NCBI GenBank assembly: GCA_039720395.1 | Contig: CM077827.1 | Coordinates: 10,387,566-10,451,565, forward strand | Origin: Liquidambar formosana | Lineage: Eukaryota; Streptophyta; Magnoliopsida; Saxifragales; Altingiaceae | Length of the DNA stretch: 64,000 nt | Reading direction: 5' to 3' | Shown: piece after piece, positions 1-12,346 of the stretch | How positions within the stretch are numbered: the stretch's first letter is position 1 | How the letters are laid out: each line of letters begins with the position of its first letter | Translations under genes and position numbers: made by a program | The notes under the pieces: model-generated | Seen by the model: the letters and a program-made list of their open reading frames with translations, nothing else | What the model was told of the DNA's origin: nothing | Databases searched by the model: none

Positions 1-1027
1 AATATATGGAAGCTTTGCAAGGTTGAAGTGCATTAATTTTAGAAGAATTTAGCAAAGAAATTGGCAACCCCAAAGTTGGAAAGAAGATTAAAGAGGAAGT
101 TTGGAGCAGTTACTGTATTTTGGTCATAACTTTTGACTCCGAAGTCCAATTGATGCGAAATTGGTGTCCCTGGAAAGCTTATTTGAAGCCCTACAATATT
201 GTATTTCACTAATTTTTTGTGATTTCAATGTTTAGTAGGTCAAAAATGGGTTACAAGTTAGCCCTACTAGAAAAAACCAGGATTCCCAATTTGTTTCCTA
301 ATTTTTCTCCTCTTTCTCTTGGAAACCCTAAGATCACATGAAAAGGAAAAGGTGGCTGCACCTCTATATATTACTTCTCCTCTTTTCTTCTACACCCACC
401 TCTCTCTTGTTCTTCTTCTTCTACCTCTCTTTAATTTTTTAGTTTTCAATTATTATGAGTAGCTAAACTTTTTGCTAAGGTTACGAGTGAAGCCACAACA
501 ATTATTTGGTATTTGTTTAATGACTCTTTCATGGATTTAATGTAAGGTTTTATAGTTTTGATTGATTTTGATTATTTTGTAAAGCATTTATTCTGTATAA
601 TTCTTTTATTTATCGTTAACTCCGGGTACGGTGAATGCTTAGAATTCCCTGCGAATTAAATTACTAGTTTTCTCATGCATTAAATCAATCAATCTTATGA
701 ATCCATATTTTTAGAATTGTTTTGAATAAAATCAATTGTTACATCATCCGACTGGGGTCATCCTTCGTATGAATCTCAGTTGAGTTATAAAATTGAGTTG
801 TTAGCAAATATCTAATACTTGTCGTGAGTGGACCTCTGAACCTTAGTGTTTTTAAATTATTGTTTTCAATCAAACTAATTCTCTACAACCAAGCAACCAA
901 ATTTTTAAAATCTTTTCTCAATCTTTTCTGCTAATTATTCCCCTTTCCTGTGGTTCGACCTCGGACTCACCGAGAATTTATTACTTCGTGACATCCTGCA
1001 CTTGGGAGTATTATTAAAGTCGCAGCA
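1..1027 (+). repeat. 5' LTR of Athila element (truncated by window edge)
   Basis: It aligns nearly base for base with 6067-7093. The first ~200 bp, seen in the right copy at 5867-6066, lie outside the window. It ends in gcagca just before the primer binding site. A TATA-like ctatatatta lies near 364 with a CT-rich stretch after it, a plausible promoter and start region. Confidence 0.85.
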
Positions 1028-1033
1028 AGTTTT

Positions 1034-1052
1034 TGGTGCCGTTGCCGGGGAC
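1034..1052 (+). promoter_or_regulatory. Primer binding site, tRNA-Asp type
   Basis: The sequence tggtgccgttgccggggac starts seven bases after the LTR end. Athila elements typically carry TGGCGCCGTTGCCGGGGA, complementary to the 3' end of tRNA-Asp; here one base differs (C to T at the fourth position). This would prime minus-strand DNA synthesis. Confidence 0.8.
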
Positions 1053-1168
1053 TAGCATGGATAAATAGCAGTTCATTGATTTTGGTGGAGGTTTGTTGTA
1101 TTTTGCGAATCTCTTTGCAAATCCGGTAAACTCTTTCCACAACTTTTTATTTTTATTTTCATTTTTTT

Positions 1169-2242
1169 ATGCAAATTTGGCATCGTGATTATACTCATCA
1201 TTTGGTTAGAGTTGAGTCTGAAAATTTGTGTAGCAATTTAATTGATTCTCTTGGACAGAATCACACACTTGACACCATGTCTGATAATGAGGAACAAATT
1301 GAGAATATTGATAGGGATGACAAAAGGACTCTTAAAGATTATTTGCAGCCTACTAGGAGTAGTGCACCATCTTGCATCATTTTTCTTCTGAATGCTAATA
1401 ATTTCAAATTTAAGCCTGGTATGATTCCATTGCTACCTAAATTCCATGGTTTAGAATCTGAAAACCCATATTTGCACCTTAAGGAATTTGATGAGGTTTG
1501 TGTAACCTTTCATGACCAAACTTGTAGTGAAGAGACTATTAAATTAAAATTATTTCCCTTTTCTCTCAAGGATAAGGTGAAAAATTGGCTTAATGCTTTA
1601 AGACCTAGATCCATTGGCACATGGCAAGAAATGAAAACTGAATTTTTGAAAAAGCACTTCCCACTTCATAGGACTAATGCTCTCAAAAGGCAAATAATGA
1701 ATTTTTCACAAAAAGATAATAAGACTTTTTACCAATGTTGGGAACGTTTTAAAGATTTATTAAATTCTTGCCCACATCATGGCTATGAAACTTGGCGTAT
1801 CATTAGTTTTTTTTATCAAAGTTTAACTCCTAAAATGCGCCAGTTTGTAGAGATGATGTGCAATGGTGAATTTATGAATAAGGACCCTGATGAGGCTTTT
1901 GACTATTTTGATCTGTTAGCTGAGAATGCCTAATCTTGGGATACAACTGATACTTTAGATAGGTCCAAGCCTTCTACCAACCCATCTGGGGGCGGTAAGT
2001 ACCATCTTAGAGAGGATGATGACTTAAGTGCTAGAATAGCTACTTTGGCTAGGAAATTAGAAGCCATGGAGTTAAGGAAAGTTAATGAAGTTATGTCTGT
2101 TCCTAAATTGAATGATGTGTGTAGTATTTGTGAGACCGTGGGACACTCTACAAATGATTGCCCAACTATCCCTGCTTTTAAAGAGGTGTTGCACGATCAA
2201 ACAAATGTTATAAACGTAAATAAAAAGCCTTTTCTTCACCCT
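1169..2242 (+). pseudogene. gag: gag (capsid/nucleocapsid) remnant of Athila element
   Basis: The reading frame from the ATG at 1169 encodes a retrotransposon Gag domain (about residues 85-240, including the conserved segment ending KNWLNAL). A TAA at 1931-1933 interrupts it. The same frame continues after the stop with a zinc knuckle, CSICETVGHSTNDC, encoded at about 2120-2162. Around 2230-2240 the frame shifts by one base, because the proline/asparagine-rich continuation is read in the next frame. Gag would form the cytoplasmic particle that packages element RNA. One nonsense mutation and one frameshift make it inactive. Confidence 0.8.
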
Positions 2243-4191
2243 ATTCTAAAACTTATAATCCAGGGTGGAGGAATCATCCAAATTTCAGTTGGAGGAATGA
2301 TAATGTTGCACTACCACCTCAAGTTCATTCTAATTTTGTTCCTTATAATCCTCCTCCTAAGAAGGGTTTAGAGGAAACATTGCAACAGTTTATGCAGGGT
2401 CAAGCCACTATAAATAATCAGACCTCTCAAGCCATAAGTGATATTAGAAATACTCTTACTAAGTTGACCACTTCATTGAGCATTCAAGAAAAAGGTAAAT
2501 TTCTATCTCAACCACAACCTAATCCTCAAGGTCAATTTAGTATTAGTGATTCTAATTTATCTGACACACAACTTGAGCGTGTTAAGTCCATTACTACTCT
2601 TCGCAGTGGAAAAGTTATTGATAAAACTATTTCACCACCCAAAGACAAAGAAAAAGAAGAATTTTCAAAAACAAAGAGTAGTAATGAATCTAATAAGCCC
2701 GAGTCAAGTGAAATTGAGAGATGCCCCATTCCTATTCCTTTTCCTCAAAGATTGCAACCACCTCAAAAAGTGAATCAGAATGCAGATATTCTTGAAATCT
2801 TTAAACAAGTGAAAGTCAACATTCCTTTGTTGGATGCAATAAAACAAATTCCTTCTTATGCTAAATTTTTAAAAGATTTATGTACGGTTAAACGTAAGCT
2901 TAACATACAAAAGAATGCATTTTTAACTGAGCAAGTGAGTGCTATCATTCAAAACAATACTCTTCCTAAATATAAAGATCCAGGTAGTCCCACTATTTCA
3001 TGTGTTATTGGTAATTTTAAAATAGATCAAACTTTACTTGATCTTGGGGCTAGCGTAAATCTTTTACCTTATTCAGTATATGAACAGTTGGGTTTAGGTG
3101 AGCTAAAACCAACCAAAATAACTCTTCAGCTCGCGGACCGTTCTGTAAAAATACCTAGGGGAGTAGTAGAGGATGTGTTAGTCCAAATTGATAAATTTTA
3201 CTTTCCTGTTGATTTTATTGTTTTGGACACATACCCTGTTTTGAATGCTAATTCTCAAATTCCTGTGATTCTGGGTCACCCATTCCTTGCAACTTCCAAT
3301 GCTTTAATAAATTGTAGGAGTGGTATACTTAAATTGTCTTTTGGAAATATGACTCAAGAATTGAATATTTTTAATACTTGCAAAGAACCTAGGGATGATG
3401 ATGACTTTCATAAAGTTAACTTGATTGATACACTTGTTCAAGAACAATTTAATGTGTCATGTTTTTCTGATCCTTCAGAGGCTTGCTTGGTCAATTCTCA
3501 TGATTTGGAGTTTAATGAGAATCCTGAAATTGCATATCTTTATTATTTATTGGATTCTACACAGGAATTGGACTTGAATGCGTGGAGGCCGAAATTTGAA
3601 GATCTACCACCCCATGAGCTTAAAATTTTGCCATCAAATGAGAAAGTACCTGACCTGGAATTAAAGCCTTTGCCAGTGGAACTCAAGTATGCATTCTTTA
3701 GACCTAAGGAGATTTTTCCTATGGTAATATCTACTAAAATTGATCCCTTACAAGAAGGTAAGTTGCTGAAAATTTTGAAAGAGCACAAGGGTGCAATAGG
3801 ATTGAATGTTTCTACTATTAAAGGAATTAGCCGTTTAGTGTGCACTCATATACTTTATTTGGAGGAAATTTGGCGAGATGCTTATGACAATTCTAGAATT
3901 TACAAAGAACGAATAAAAGTTTTTCATGACAAAAATATTTTAAGGAAATCTTTTGAACCATCTCAAAAAGTTCTTTTGTATAATTCTAGATTGCATTTGT
4001 TTCCAGGTAAGCTAAGGTCCCGTTAGGCAAGACCATTTGTGGTTAAAACTGTTTTTCCTTATGGAGCTATTGAGATTGAAAATCCTAAGAATGGTAATGT
4101 TTTTAAAGTTAATGGACAACGTCTTAAACCATTTCTTGAGAATTTTTCACTTGAGGATGAGTCCATTGATTTGGTGGATCCTGTCTACTAG
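2243..4191 (+). pseudogene. pol: Protease - RT N-terminus fused to integrase C-terminus (internally deleted pol)
   Basis: The open frame 2380-4026 holds the gag tail, then an aspartic protease with LLDLGASVNLLPYSVY (encoded near 3036-3083), where Leu sits at the usual Ser/Thr of the D-S/T-G site. The RT entry segment follows (VSTIKGISRLVCTH). The next residues, from about 3866, belong to the integrase C-terminal tail (DAYDNSRIYKERIKVFHDKN, then VLLYNSRLHLFPGKLRSR). All of RT proper, RNase H and the integrase core, normally well over 2 kb, is missing and the fusion stays in frame. A TAG at 4024-4026 replaces the Trp expected after KLRSR; the frame then runs on (PFVVKTVFPYGAIEIENP) to the natural stop at 4189-4191. 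Function is lost. Confidence 0.8.
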
Positions 4192-5854
4192 GATTTACCA
4201 AACCCTTAATTAGTTCATTTGTATTAGCATTTGTGTCGTAGTTAGTTTTTTTTTTTCCCCTTTTGTTTTTTTGTTTTTTTCGTGTCTAACCCATTTTGCA
4301 GGTATTAGAGTTTGTTTGTTTTCTTTTTGGTTCGCACCTCAAGGCTCTATGATCTCTACTACTTTGTTTTTCTTTATTTACATTGAGGACAATATATGTT
4401 TTAGGTTGGGGGGAGGAAATTTTGGTGTTTTGTTAGTTTATTTTGGTCTTAGTTAGTTTATCTTATTTTTCAAAAAAAAAAAAAAAAAAGTTTAGTGGTT
4501 TACACATTTTTGGCTTAAAAATTTTTATTGTCTTAGCATAATTATTTAGTTTGAAGTTCATTATGCTACTTCTATTTCAAATTTTCCATTGAATTTCATA
4601 CTCGGATTACATTGCACTTACACTTTAGCCGCATGAATATGACTCTTGATTAGAGGGTAAAGATGATTTTAAAAATCTTGATGAATAAAAATGTGAAGAC
4701 TTTTAGCCCTTGTGAGTATTTGAGCCATTAATTTTTTTTAGAGGGTTATTATATTTAATCTTACCTTGATTTTTGGAAGCGCTCAAATTTCATTGTTTAG
4801 TCTCATTATTTCTTCTTTTTGGTTGAATGCTGAGAATATATTTTTTATACCACACTTGTTTCTTTTGAAGTCATAGATATTGAAAAATTATACCACTCTT
4901 TAAGAGATGATTTTAGGCCATCTTTGATTTCTTTGAGCCTTTAATTTCTTTTTTTTGTGATACATTACCACTAGTTAGCCTGTTGAGCCTTTTGATTAGC
5001 CTTTCTTTCATAACCTTTTTCCCAAAGTGTTTTTAGAATGGATATTATCAATCTTCAGTAAGGCGAATGAGTGGGAAAATTTTAAAAAAAAATTAAAAAA
5101 AAAAAGGTGAAAAAAAAAATGAAAAAGAAGAAAAGAAGAAAAGAAAGGAAAAAAAAAAAAAGAAAGAAAAAGCTTTGTTGGTAAAGTATTGAGAAGTGAA
5201 AAAAAAAAAAAAAAAGTGTTTGATTGCCAAAGTTTGGAAGAATAAGTTGAATACAAAATTGTTTCAAGTGAGTTTGTTCTTTCTACCATTCTCGGATACA
5301 CTTTTTATTATCACCATAACCTTTCTGTTTCAATTCCTTCTTTTATCCAAACATTACATCCTATTAAAAGTCCTATTTGATTTCGAGGATAGTATGGTTT
5401 GGATATTGATATGACTGAGCTATAATGTAATGTGTGGTGTACATTCTTAGTATTTGGCATTCCTTTCATGAGACTATAGCGTTTTTCAAATATTTTATAT
5501 GTGAGATTCTTGTTCTTGCTTTACATTATTCTACTCACATATACTCGAGAGTTTTACCCTATTCAGAGTGCATTATTTTGTTGAGTGTAATCCCTGTGAG
5601 ATTTGAGTTGAAGCATATTTCAGATAGAAATTTGGGTTGTGCTTTACCTTGAAATTGGGTTTATATTTGTGTTGGCTAAATTCTTCACACACAATGAGTT
5701 TTTGAATTCATTGGGATGTTTTTAATAGTTGCGAGTGTCCTGAACTTTTAACTAATTCTTTTGCTAAGGTGATGAAATTGGTAGCCATGTTTTAAGTTTT
5801 TCTTTTGAAGAAAACTATTTCAATCGCTTTGATTGCTAGGGACTAGCAATATGC
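4192..5854 (+). other. Athila 3' untranslated internal region
   Basis: There is no env-like ORF. A conserved-looking stretch, attgaggacaat followed by ttggggggagg (about 4383-4417), resembles the extra polypurine motif often found behind Athila pol. At 5085-5215 there is an A-rich, low-complexity block. The many short ORFs here are T-rich noise. Confidence 0.55.
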
Positions 5855-5866
5855 TGGTTGGGAGGG
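5855..5866 (+). promoter_or_regulatory. Polypurine tract of Athila element
   Basis: The purine-rich ctggttgggaggg directly precedes the TG start of the 3' LTR, the expected place for priming of plus-strand DNA. Confidence 0.65.
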
Positions 5867-7093
5867 TGTGATAAAAGCTTAAAATTACATTAATGTTATA
5901 CTTTTAGTAGGCATTATCACATTTATTTGGCACTTAATTCCGCATTTTACACATTATACATGAATTCTCTTGATACATGCTCTTATGCTTAAAGTGGTGT
6001 ATTAATGTGTGTTTTATTTTTGTAAGAAGCCAATTCCCTATGGTCAAGCATTCTTTATTTATTTGGAAATATATGAAAGCTTTACAAGGTTGAAATGCAT
6101 TAATTTTAGAAGAATTTAGCAAAGAAATTGGCAACCCCAAAGTAGGAAAGAAGATTAAAAAGGAAGTTTGGAGCAGTTACTGTATTTTGGTCATAACTTT
6201 TGACTCCGAAGTCCAATTGATGCGAAATTGGTGTCCCTGGAAAGCTTATTTGAAGCCCTACAATATTGTATTTCACAAATTATTCGTGATTTCAATGTTT
6301 AGTAGGTTAAAAATGGGTTACAAGTTAGCCTTGCTGGAAAAAACCGGGATTCCCAATTTGTTTCCTAATTTTTCTCTTCTTTCGCTTGGAAACCCTAAGA
6401 TCACATGGAAAGGAAAAGGTGGCTGCACCTCTATATATTACTTCTCCTCTTCTCTTCTACACCCACCTCTCTCTTGTTCTTCTTCTTCTACCTCTCTTTA
6501 GTTTTTTAGTTTTCAATTATCATGAGTAGCTAAAATTTTTGCTAAGGTTACGAGTGAAGCCACAACAATTATTTGGTATTTGTTTAATGACTCTTTCATT
6601 GATTTAATGTAAGGTTTTATAGTTTTGATTGATTTTGATCATTTTGTAAAGCATTTATTCTGTATAATTCTTTTATTTATCGTTAACTCCGGGTACAGTG
6701 AATGCTTAGAATTTCCTGCGAATTAAATTACTAGTTTTCTCATGCATTAAATCAATCAATCTTATGAATCCATATTTTTAGAATTGTTTTGAATAAAATC
6801 AATTGTTACATCATCCGACTGGGTCATCCTTCGTATGAATCTCAGTTGAGTTATAAAATTGAGTTGTTAGCAAATATCTAATACTTGTCGTGAGTGGACC
6901 TCTGAACCTTAGTGTTTTTAAATTATTGTTTTCAATCAAACTAATTCTCTGCAACCAAGCAACCAAATTTCTAAAATCTTTTCTCAATCTTTTCTGCTAA
7001 TTATTCCCCTTCCCTGTGGTTCGACCTCAGACTCACCGAGAATTTATTACTTCGCGACATCCTGCACTTGGGAGCATTATTAAAGTTGCAGCA
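5867..7093 (+). repeat. 3' LTR of Athila element
   Basis: Full-length LTR, about 1227 bp, starting tgtgataaaagc and ending gcagca. It matches 1-1027 over its last 1027 bp. TATA-like ctatatatta near 6430. The following five bases are taagg; the matching left target duplication is outside the window. Confidence 0.8.
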
Positions 7094-7173
7094 TAAGGCT
7101 TAAGGACTCCTAAATGCTTATAAACCTAACCAAATGCTATCATGATCTCATGGGGATGAAAATGGGGTATCTA
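7094..7173 (-). repeat. Tip of a reversed Tat-like LTR
   Basis: The segment ends gggtatctaca and matches the end of the reversed LTR at about 20936-21013 (both contain gactcct, a run of plain AT-rich sequence, ggggatgaaaat or ggggtgaaaat, and gggt-tctaca). Read on the minus strand it is the TG start of an LTR whose remainder was displaced by the Athila insertion. Confidence 0.6.
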
Positions 7174-7335
7174 CAAATATCTTTTGTTTGCATTCTCTAA
7201 CGCTTTCTCATTATTGCTTATTGTTGAATTTTCTCTAGTTTGCAATAATCTGAATTTTAGTTTATCATATTTGTTTTAATTGGCTATAAACCCTATTCAC
7301 CCCCCCTCTAGGGTTTTACTCTTGGGATAAAAATT
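7174..7335 (+). repeat. Copia (SIRE/Maximus-like) LTR 3'-end remnant
   Basis: The block around ccctattcacccccc and ctctagggttttac (7290-7325) resembles the end of SIRE-type LTRs and parallels the minus strand of the solo LTR at 31042-32219 (caattcacccccc near its end). No start or coding region remains. Confidence 0.4.
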
Positions 7336-8215
7336 TCCTAACGAGTGATGAAAAGAACATGCAATATCACATTAGTATTTATATCATGGAATTAATATTT
7401 AGCATGCTATAGTTAAGTTTAGAATTAATGGTGATTATATATTAGTTTAGCTATAGGCACATAATTGCATACCAATACAAATTATTAGTCATTCTTAGAT
7501 AATTTAGTAGTCATGTACTATGAAATTAGTAGTCAGTTGTATTGATATGTAATTCTTTGCCCATAATCAAACCAATTTGTAATTCCCCCCTTAGAATTAT
7601 ATCTAATAGAATCAAGATAGGGTTCTATTTTACCTCCACGAATTCTGACAAAGATTCCCTCTAACATCTCCAAGATTGGCTCTTTGAGCTTTCTAAGATA
7701 AGTAGTTCACTTGAGAAGGCACCATTGGGTGTTTCCCTATCAAATTTAACAACTCAAACTCTTCTTATAATGAGCCACTAGTGAAAGGATTAACTAAGGA
7801 AGTTTCTCCCTCACTACTGAGCTCAAGATCTTCTTAGAATGAGTTGCTAACGGGAGGGTTAACAAAGGAAGTTTCACCCTTAATAACAAGCTCAAAACTT
7901 CAATGATCACGAAACACAACTAAGATTTAGTGTTAAATGAATGAGAGGATGCCCCCCTAAAAGTGGGGAGAATGGACAGTTAAGATCTAATCTAACTAAG
8001 GATCATCCAATAGCCCAGAATCAATATTAAGATATGATATTTATCTCAAAATCAAGTGCTAATTATCAATCATTATCTAAAATTTTGAAAAAATCTAGAT
8101 TAGTTTAAGAGATAATATCAAAATAATGAGATAAGTATCAAAATAAAAGGATAATGGGCTGGTGGCTAACTGGCCACCTACACTAGTCAGTCGATTAATG
8201 AATAGTGGCCGATTG
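7336..8215. other. Old LTR-like sequence with a direct repeat and a motif cluster
   Basis: No gene is visible. Two diverged copies of a ~75-bp unit lie at about 7751-7825 and 7826-7900 (ctcttcttataatgag / atcttcttagaatgag, then ggaagttt). At 8155-8215 there is a cluster of palindrome-like motifs (ggtggctaactggccacc, cagtcgattaatg, gtggccgattg). This seems to continue at 29525-29565 (ggcggtcagccaccagtag), beyond the nested insertion. Confidence 0.4.
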
Positions 8216-9104
8216 TGTAACACCTGCATCATTAAATTAGTTTAATTGCATCATCAATTGATGTTTTGTCGAGTAAAATCTTGTATGAGCATTTCATGTG
8301 ATGTTTGAGATGATATATGTGATGTTTGAGATGATATATGTGATGTATGATATGTAGTTTAATGTCATTTTGCATAATATGCATGTTAAATGAGTATGAA
8401 TAACATTTATGCACATTCGCGCTTGTTATTGGGTGAATTTGGTTTAGGGTGATTGATAGGGCTCAAAGGTCGATCGATCGGAGGGTGACAGTAAGTACCC
8501 TCATATTCTCTTGTGAGGACCTGTTTTCTTAATAGGGATTATTACAGCTTAATGTATGTTTAGCGTAGTTAATCCCTTGATTTATTGGATAACCCCATGT
8601 ATGGGTAATCTATGTGTATGATAATACAATGTTATTTGTGATTTGATGCTCATTTTTATGCATCAAGTGTCTTAAGTGTGTGTTTGGCCTTATTTCCAGC
8701 TTCGGGCTTAAGCTGCTGAAATTTGGCTAAGTATGGGAGAAAAATGAGTTTATGTAAATCTTCGTTTTTAAAAATAATTTTTGGCAGTAATAGGAGTTTA
8801 TAATATTATAAGACATTGGTGATTTTATGGGATTTTATTAGCATGTTTGGATTGGTTTCCTCACATGTTTGTTTTAGGAAAATTTGTCGGGCGACGGATT
8901 TTGTACTAAAACTTGGAAATGAGATTTTGATATACTTGGAATTTGATTTTTCTGATATTTTATTTGGATTCAAATGGGGGGTTATTTGCTTATTTTCATT
9001 AAATAACTTAAAGTAGATTACTTAAATGTTTTGGATGAAAATAAGGCTGATGTCTGTGCTGATGGAGAGTTGCCTGACTAACTGTCTATTTTCTGCTGTC
9101 TGTG

Positions 9105-9270
9105 TATTTCAGACGGCTAAAACATTTTTTAGCCGTCTGAAAGACAATTTTTAGCCGGTTGAAAGTTCATGTCAGCCGACTGAAAATTCCAGAGAGGGTT
9201 ATTTTGTGTTGGGCATTTTCAGCCGGCTGAAAATATTTTTCAGCCGTCTGAAAGTGTCGGCGGACAGTTT
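9105..9270 (+). repeat. Cluster of cagccgnctgaaa motifs in U3
   Basis: Six or seven copies of a near-palindrome, core cagccggctgaaa with changes at one or two positions (agccgtctgaaa, agccggttgaaa, cagccgactgaaa), in both orientations, over ~165 bp directly upstream of the TATA box at 9309. Confidence 0.8.
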
Positions 9271-9308
9271 TAATAAAGGGGTAAAATGACATTTTTGCCC
9301 CCTTTTTC

Positions 9309-9316
9309 TATATAAG
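9309..9316 (+). promoter_or_regulatory. TATA box of inner LTR
   Basis: tatataag sits 40 bp after the motif cluster and is followed by a GA repeat (9363-9380) as in many plant leaders. It is the likely retrotransposon promoter; there is no downstream gene within the element. Confidence 0.6.
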
Positions 9317-12300
9317 CCCTTTCGCCCACGAAAATTCTAGATCCTTCCCTACTTTTCCAGCCGAGAGAGAGAGAGAGAATGAGAAAGGGAGAGTGACTGG
9401 GGGAGGTCGTGGGTAGCTTGCCGGAGCATGGCAGCCCCGATCCGACGCCGGCAAGCTCGGATTCATCATAGTTAGGCCCGATCTACGTGCGTGTAGGGAT
9501 GGTTTGGCATTTGCATCACTCATTCATGAGGTAGGGGACATTTTCTCATTTTAAACCCTTGTTGCATGGGGGTTTGGGTTTAAATCATGTAGATTTACAT
9601 GTATTTGGTAGTTTCTACATAAATATCATGTAAAGGGTATATATTTGCTAGGTTTTACAAATTGTGAGAAACCTAGGGTTTGATTCACATCATTTTTGTT
9701 ATAAAAATGTTGTTTTTGAAATCATTCATTGGAAAATGATTTATGGGGGTTATTTATTGTGATTTTTATGAACCCACCTATTATATGGTTTTCTTGGAAA
9801 ATTTATATATATAAAATTTTCCGGTTTATATGGAAATTATGGAGTTATTTCATATGGTTTTTAAGAACAAACCTATTATGTGGTTTTTGGAGAATTTATA
9901 CATAATTTTCCGAATTATGTGGGAATTATGAAATTGATAAATGAACAAACAAGTGATGATGATATAGATATAGTGATGAGGGCTACTGGAGACAAGATTA
10001 CTGCGGTTCCAAAGGAACGGGATGTCTTGCCGTGTTTTCCTATCCTTTAGTCCTGGGCTACGTACCCGAATAGAGGTTACTGCGGTCCCAGGTAGGGATG
10101 TCTTGTCGTGTTTCCTCTTGGGGTTACTTTCTGGACCAAGTAGGATCCATAGTGTTTCCCCTTATTTTCCGCGCGCGAGGGCCCCGCATGACCTGGGTGG
10201 GATTTATCAGTTTGAAAGACTGATGTTATGGATTGCCGGATATGGCGGTTAATGGTTATTGGCTTATAAGGCCGTGATATGGAAATTGGAAAGAATGATA
10301 ATGAATTATAAATAACTTGAGTTATTTCTTACCTTTTTAAAAATAAAAAGGGGTGTTGGTATCAAATGATTTAAACTTCTGCAGTTTATTTCATTATACA
10401 TGTATCAATTTTATTTACTAAAAATTTTATTGCAAACTAATCAATGGTTTTGCAGGGTTCTTAAAAAGTATATAAACTATGGTTTTTAAAACCTTCGGGT
10501 TATTTTGAGAAATGTTTTCCTACTGAGCGTGTAGCTCATACCTCCACAGTTTTCTTGTAGGTCATATTTTCAAGCTAAGTTGACTTGGGTTTTGGGAGCA
10601 CGCCGGCATGCTTGCATTAATGTAGAGAATAGTGGAGATAGGCTTGAGCCTAGGCATGTATTAATTTTAAATTTCATGGCCTATAATAATTAATTGAGTA
10701 GTGGATGTATATCTGAATGAGACCCATGTGACTACGATACAGCTTGTAGTTTTATTTATTTTTGGAATATTGTGTGGATGGTTGAAATGATTATAAATGG
10801 GTTTTCTACAGGTTTTACAACTAGTCGATAACTTGGTATGTCCTATTTACAGACGGGACCATGCCGGATTTTCTAAAAATATTTTCAAAAGAATTATTTT
10901 TATTAAACATCCACCAAATTTGGCTTTAAAACTGGTTTTCTTACTAATTAATTAACGGTCCCAATTTCGGGTCGTTACATCTCTACTAAGGCCAATCGAT
11001 CAGGCCTCTAAAGCCCGATCGATCGGGGTGTTATAGACACCCCATTTTGTATGTCAATTGATTTTAAATCCCTTTTTTTAGTCCTGATGATGAGGTTTAT
11101 TATTCGTCTTAATGGATGATAAAATAATCCCGAATGAGTCTGTGAACCACTGGTTTTGATCACCCTTGTTAAAAAAGAGAGAGATTTAAATGAATAAAAA
11201 TCTATTTTTAAAGTTCATGAAACAAATAACAAAAACAAGAAGTTGCCACCTCATGTTTAAGGAATAAGGAAAACCATAAAAACATTTTCGAGAAAACCTT
11301 TCAAAAACAAACAAATGACTCCAATATTGGAAAAAGGCAAGTCTTAACAAACCAAAAAGGGGATTCGGAGACTAAGTTACGATGTGGGAAGGTTCTAAGA
11401 AACATCCTATAGGCACCCACATCGCCCTCAAAAGGGTTTCTTAATTTGTATAGGCTATTTTAATTACTTTCTAATTAGTCACCATGCATATATAAATAAT
11501 CATCCATAAACATCCATATAAGAATAAAGAGAGAGATATGGAAAACAATAAAGAGAGAATAAAATAATAAAATAATAAAAAAAAGAAAGAAAACCTAAGA
11601 TACTTAGTATCCTAGGGCGGACTTAAATATCAAATAAGCGCCTACGTACCCTACATATAAAGATGCAATGATCAAAGCCCATATAATTCAATAGAGAAGG
11701 GGTTAACAATGAACTACTATAAATCCTAAGTTTCCATTTAATGAAAAAGGAAAGTTTCCAAAAGAAAAGAGTGTCCAAAAAGGAAAAGAGAAAATAAGAA
11801 GTTTAATAATAAAAAATGAACTTTGAAGAGAATAGAGAGTTTAAAAGACTGAAAACCTAAGAATTATCATAATTTAATGCAAAGAAAATAACCCAAGAGG
11901 GAGAAGGGAACAAATTATAACAAAACTTACCACAATCCAACTTACCATATGCTAATTATCCCAAAACATTGAGAAAATACCAAAAAATCGTCCTCTGTAT
12001 GCTATAGGACAATTATAATGCTCAAATCATCCATATGCATGCTCAAACCATCATTAGAATACCTAAATCAAATCTAGGACAGAATACTAAACAACCCTAA
12101 AACATCCTAATAATTCTAAAAGCAAAAATCAAAAGGAATACAAAACCCTAATGCAATAGGACACCTATCATGCGATAACTAACCCTAGAACATACAAAAC
12201 TCACTCCCTATACTGCAACCTAACATGATAACCACCAAAACAGTAGCAAAAACTAATGAAAAACATGCTAACAATTGTCACACCCCATTTTTGTCACTTT

Positions 12301-12346
12301 ATCTAGCAATCATTATTTCATATAGGTTTTTGTCTCCTTTTTGAGT

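Larger units (their letters stand above)
1..7093 (+). mobile_element. Athila-type Ty3/gypsy retrotransposon, non-autonomous, 5' end outside window
   Basis: Two copies of the same LTR flank a gag-pro-pol remnant. A tRNA-Asp type primer site follows the left LTR and a purine tract precedes the right one. The gag and protease resemble the Athila lineage (protease D-L-G-A-S, zinc knuckle C-x2-C-x4-H-x4-C). Most of RT, RNase H and integrase is missing and there is no env-like ORF, so the element cannot move alone. By eye the two LTRs differ at only a few per cent of positions over about 1 kb, so the insertion is fairly recent. It interrupts an older reversed LTR whose tip remains at 7094-7173. Confidence 0.85.
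8512..10979 (+). mobile_element. Inner Ty3/gypsy-like solo LTR with perfect TSD
   Basis: It starts tgtgaggacctg and ends gggtcgttaca. It is flanked by identical 5-bp duplications tctct (8507-8511 and 10980-10984). No coding region, PBS or PPT is present, so this is a solo LTR of 2468 bp. The middle part (9990-10150, repeats of actgcggtcccaggtaggga) parallels the outer LTR at 26130-26260, so both belong to related families. Confidence 0.75.

Noticed and set aside
5008..5301. Minus-strand ORFs rich in Phe
   Set aside because: They are translations of A/T homopolymer tracts in the Athila 3' region and have no domain pattern.
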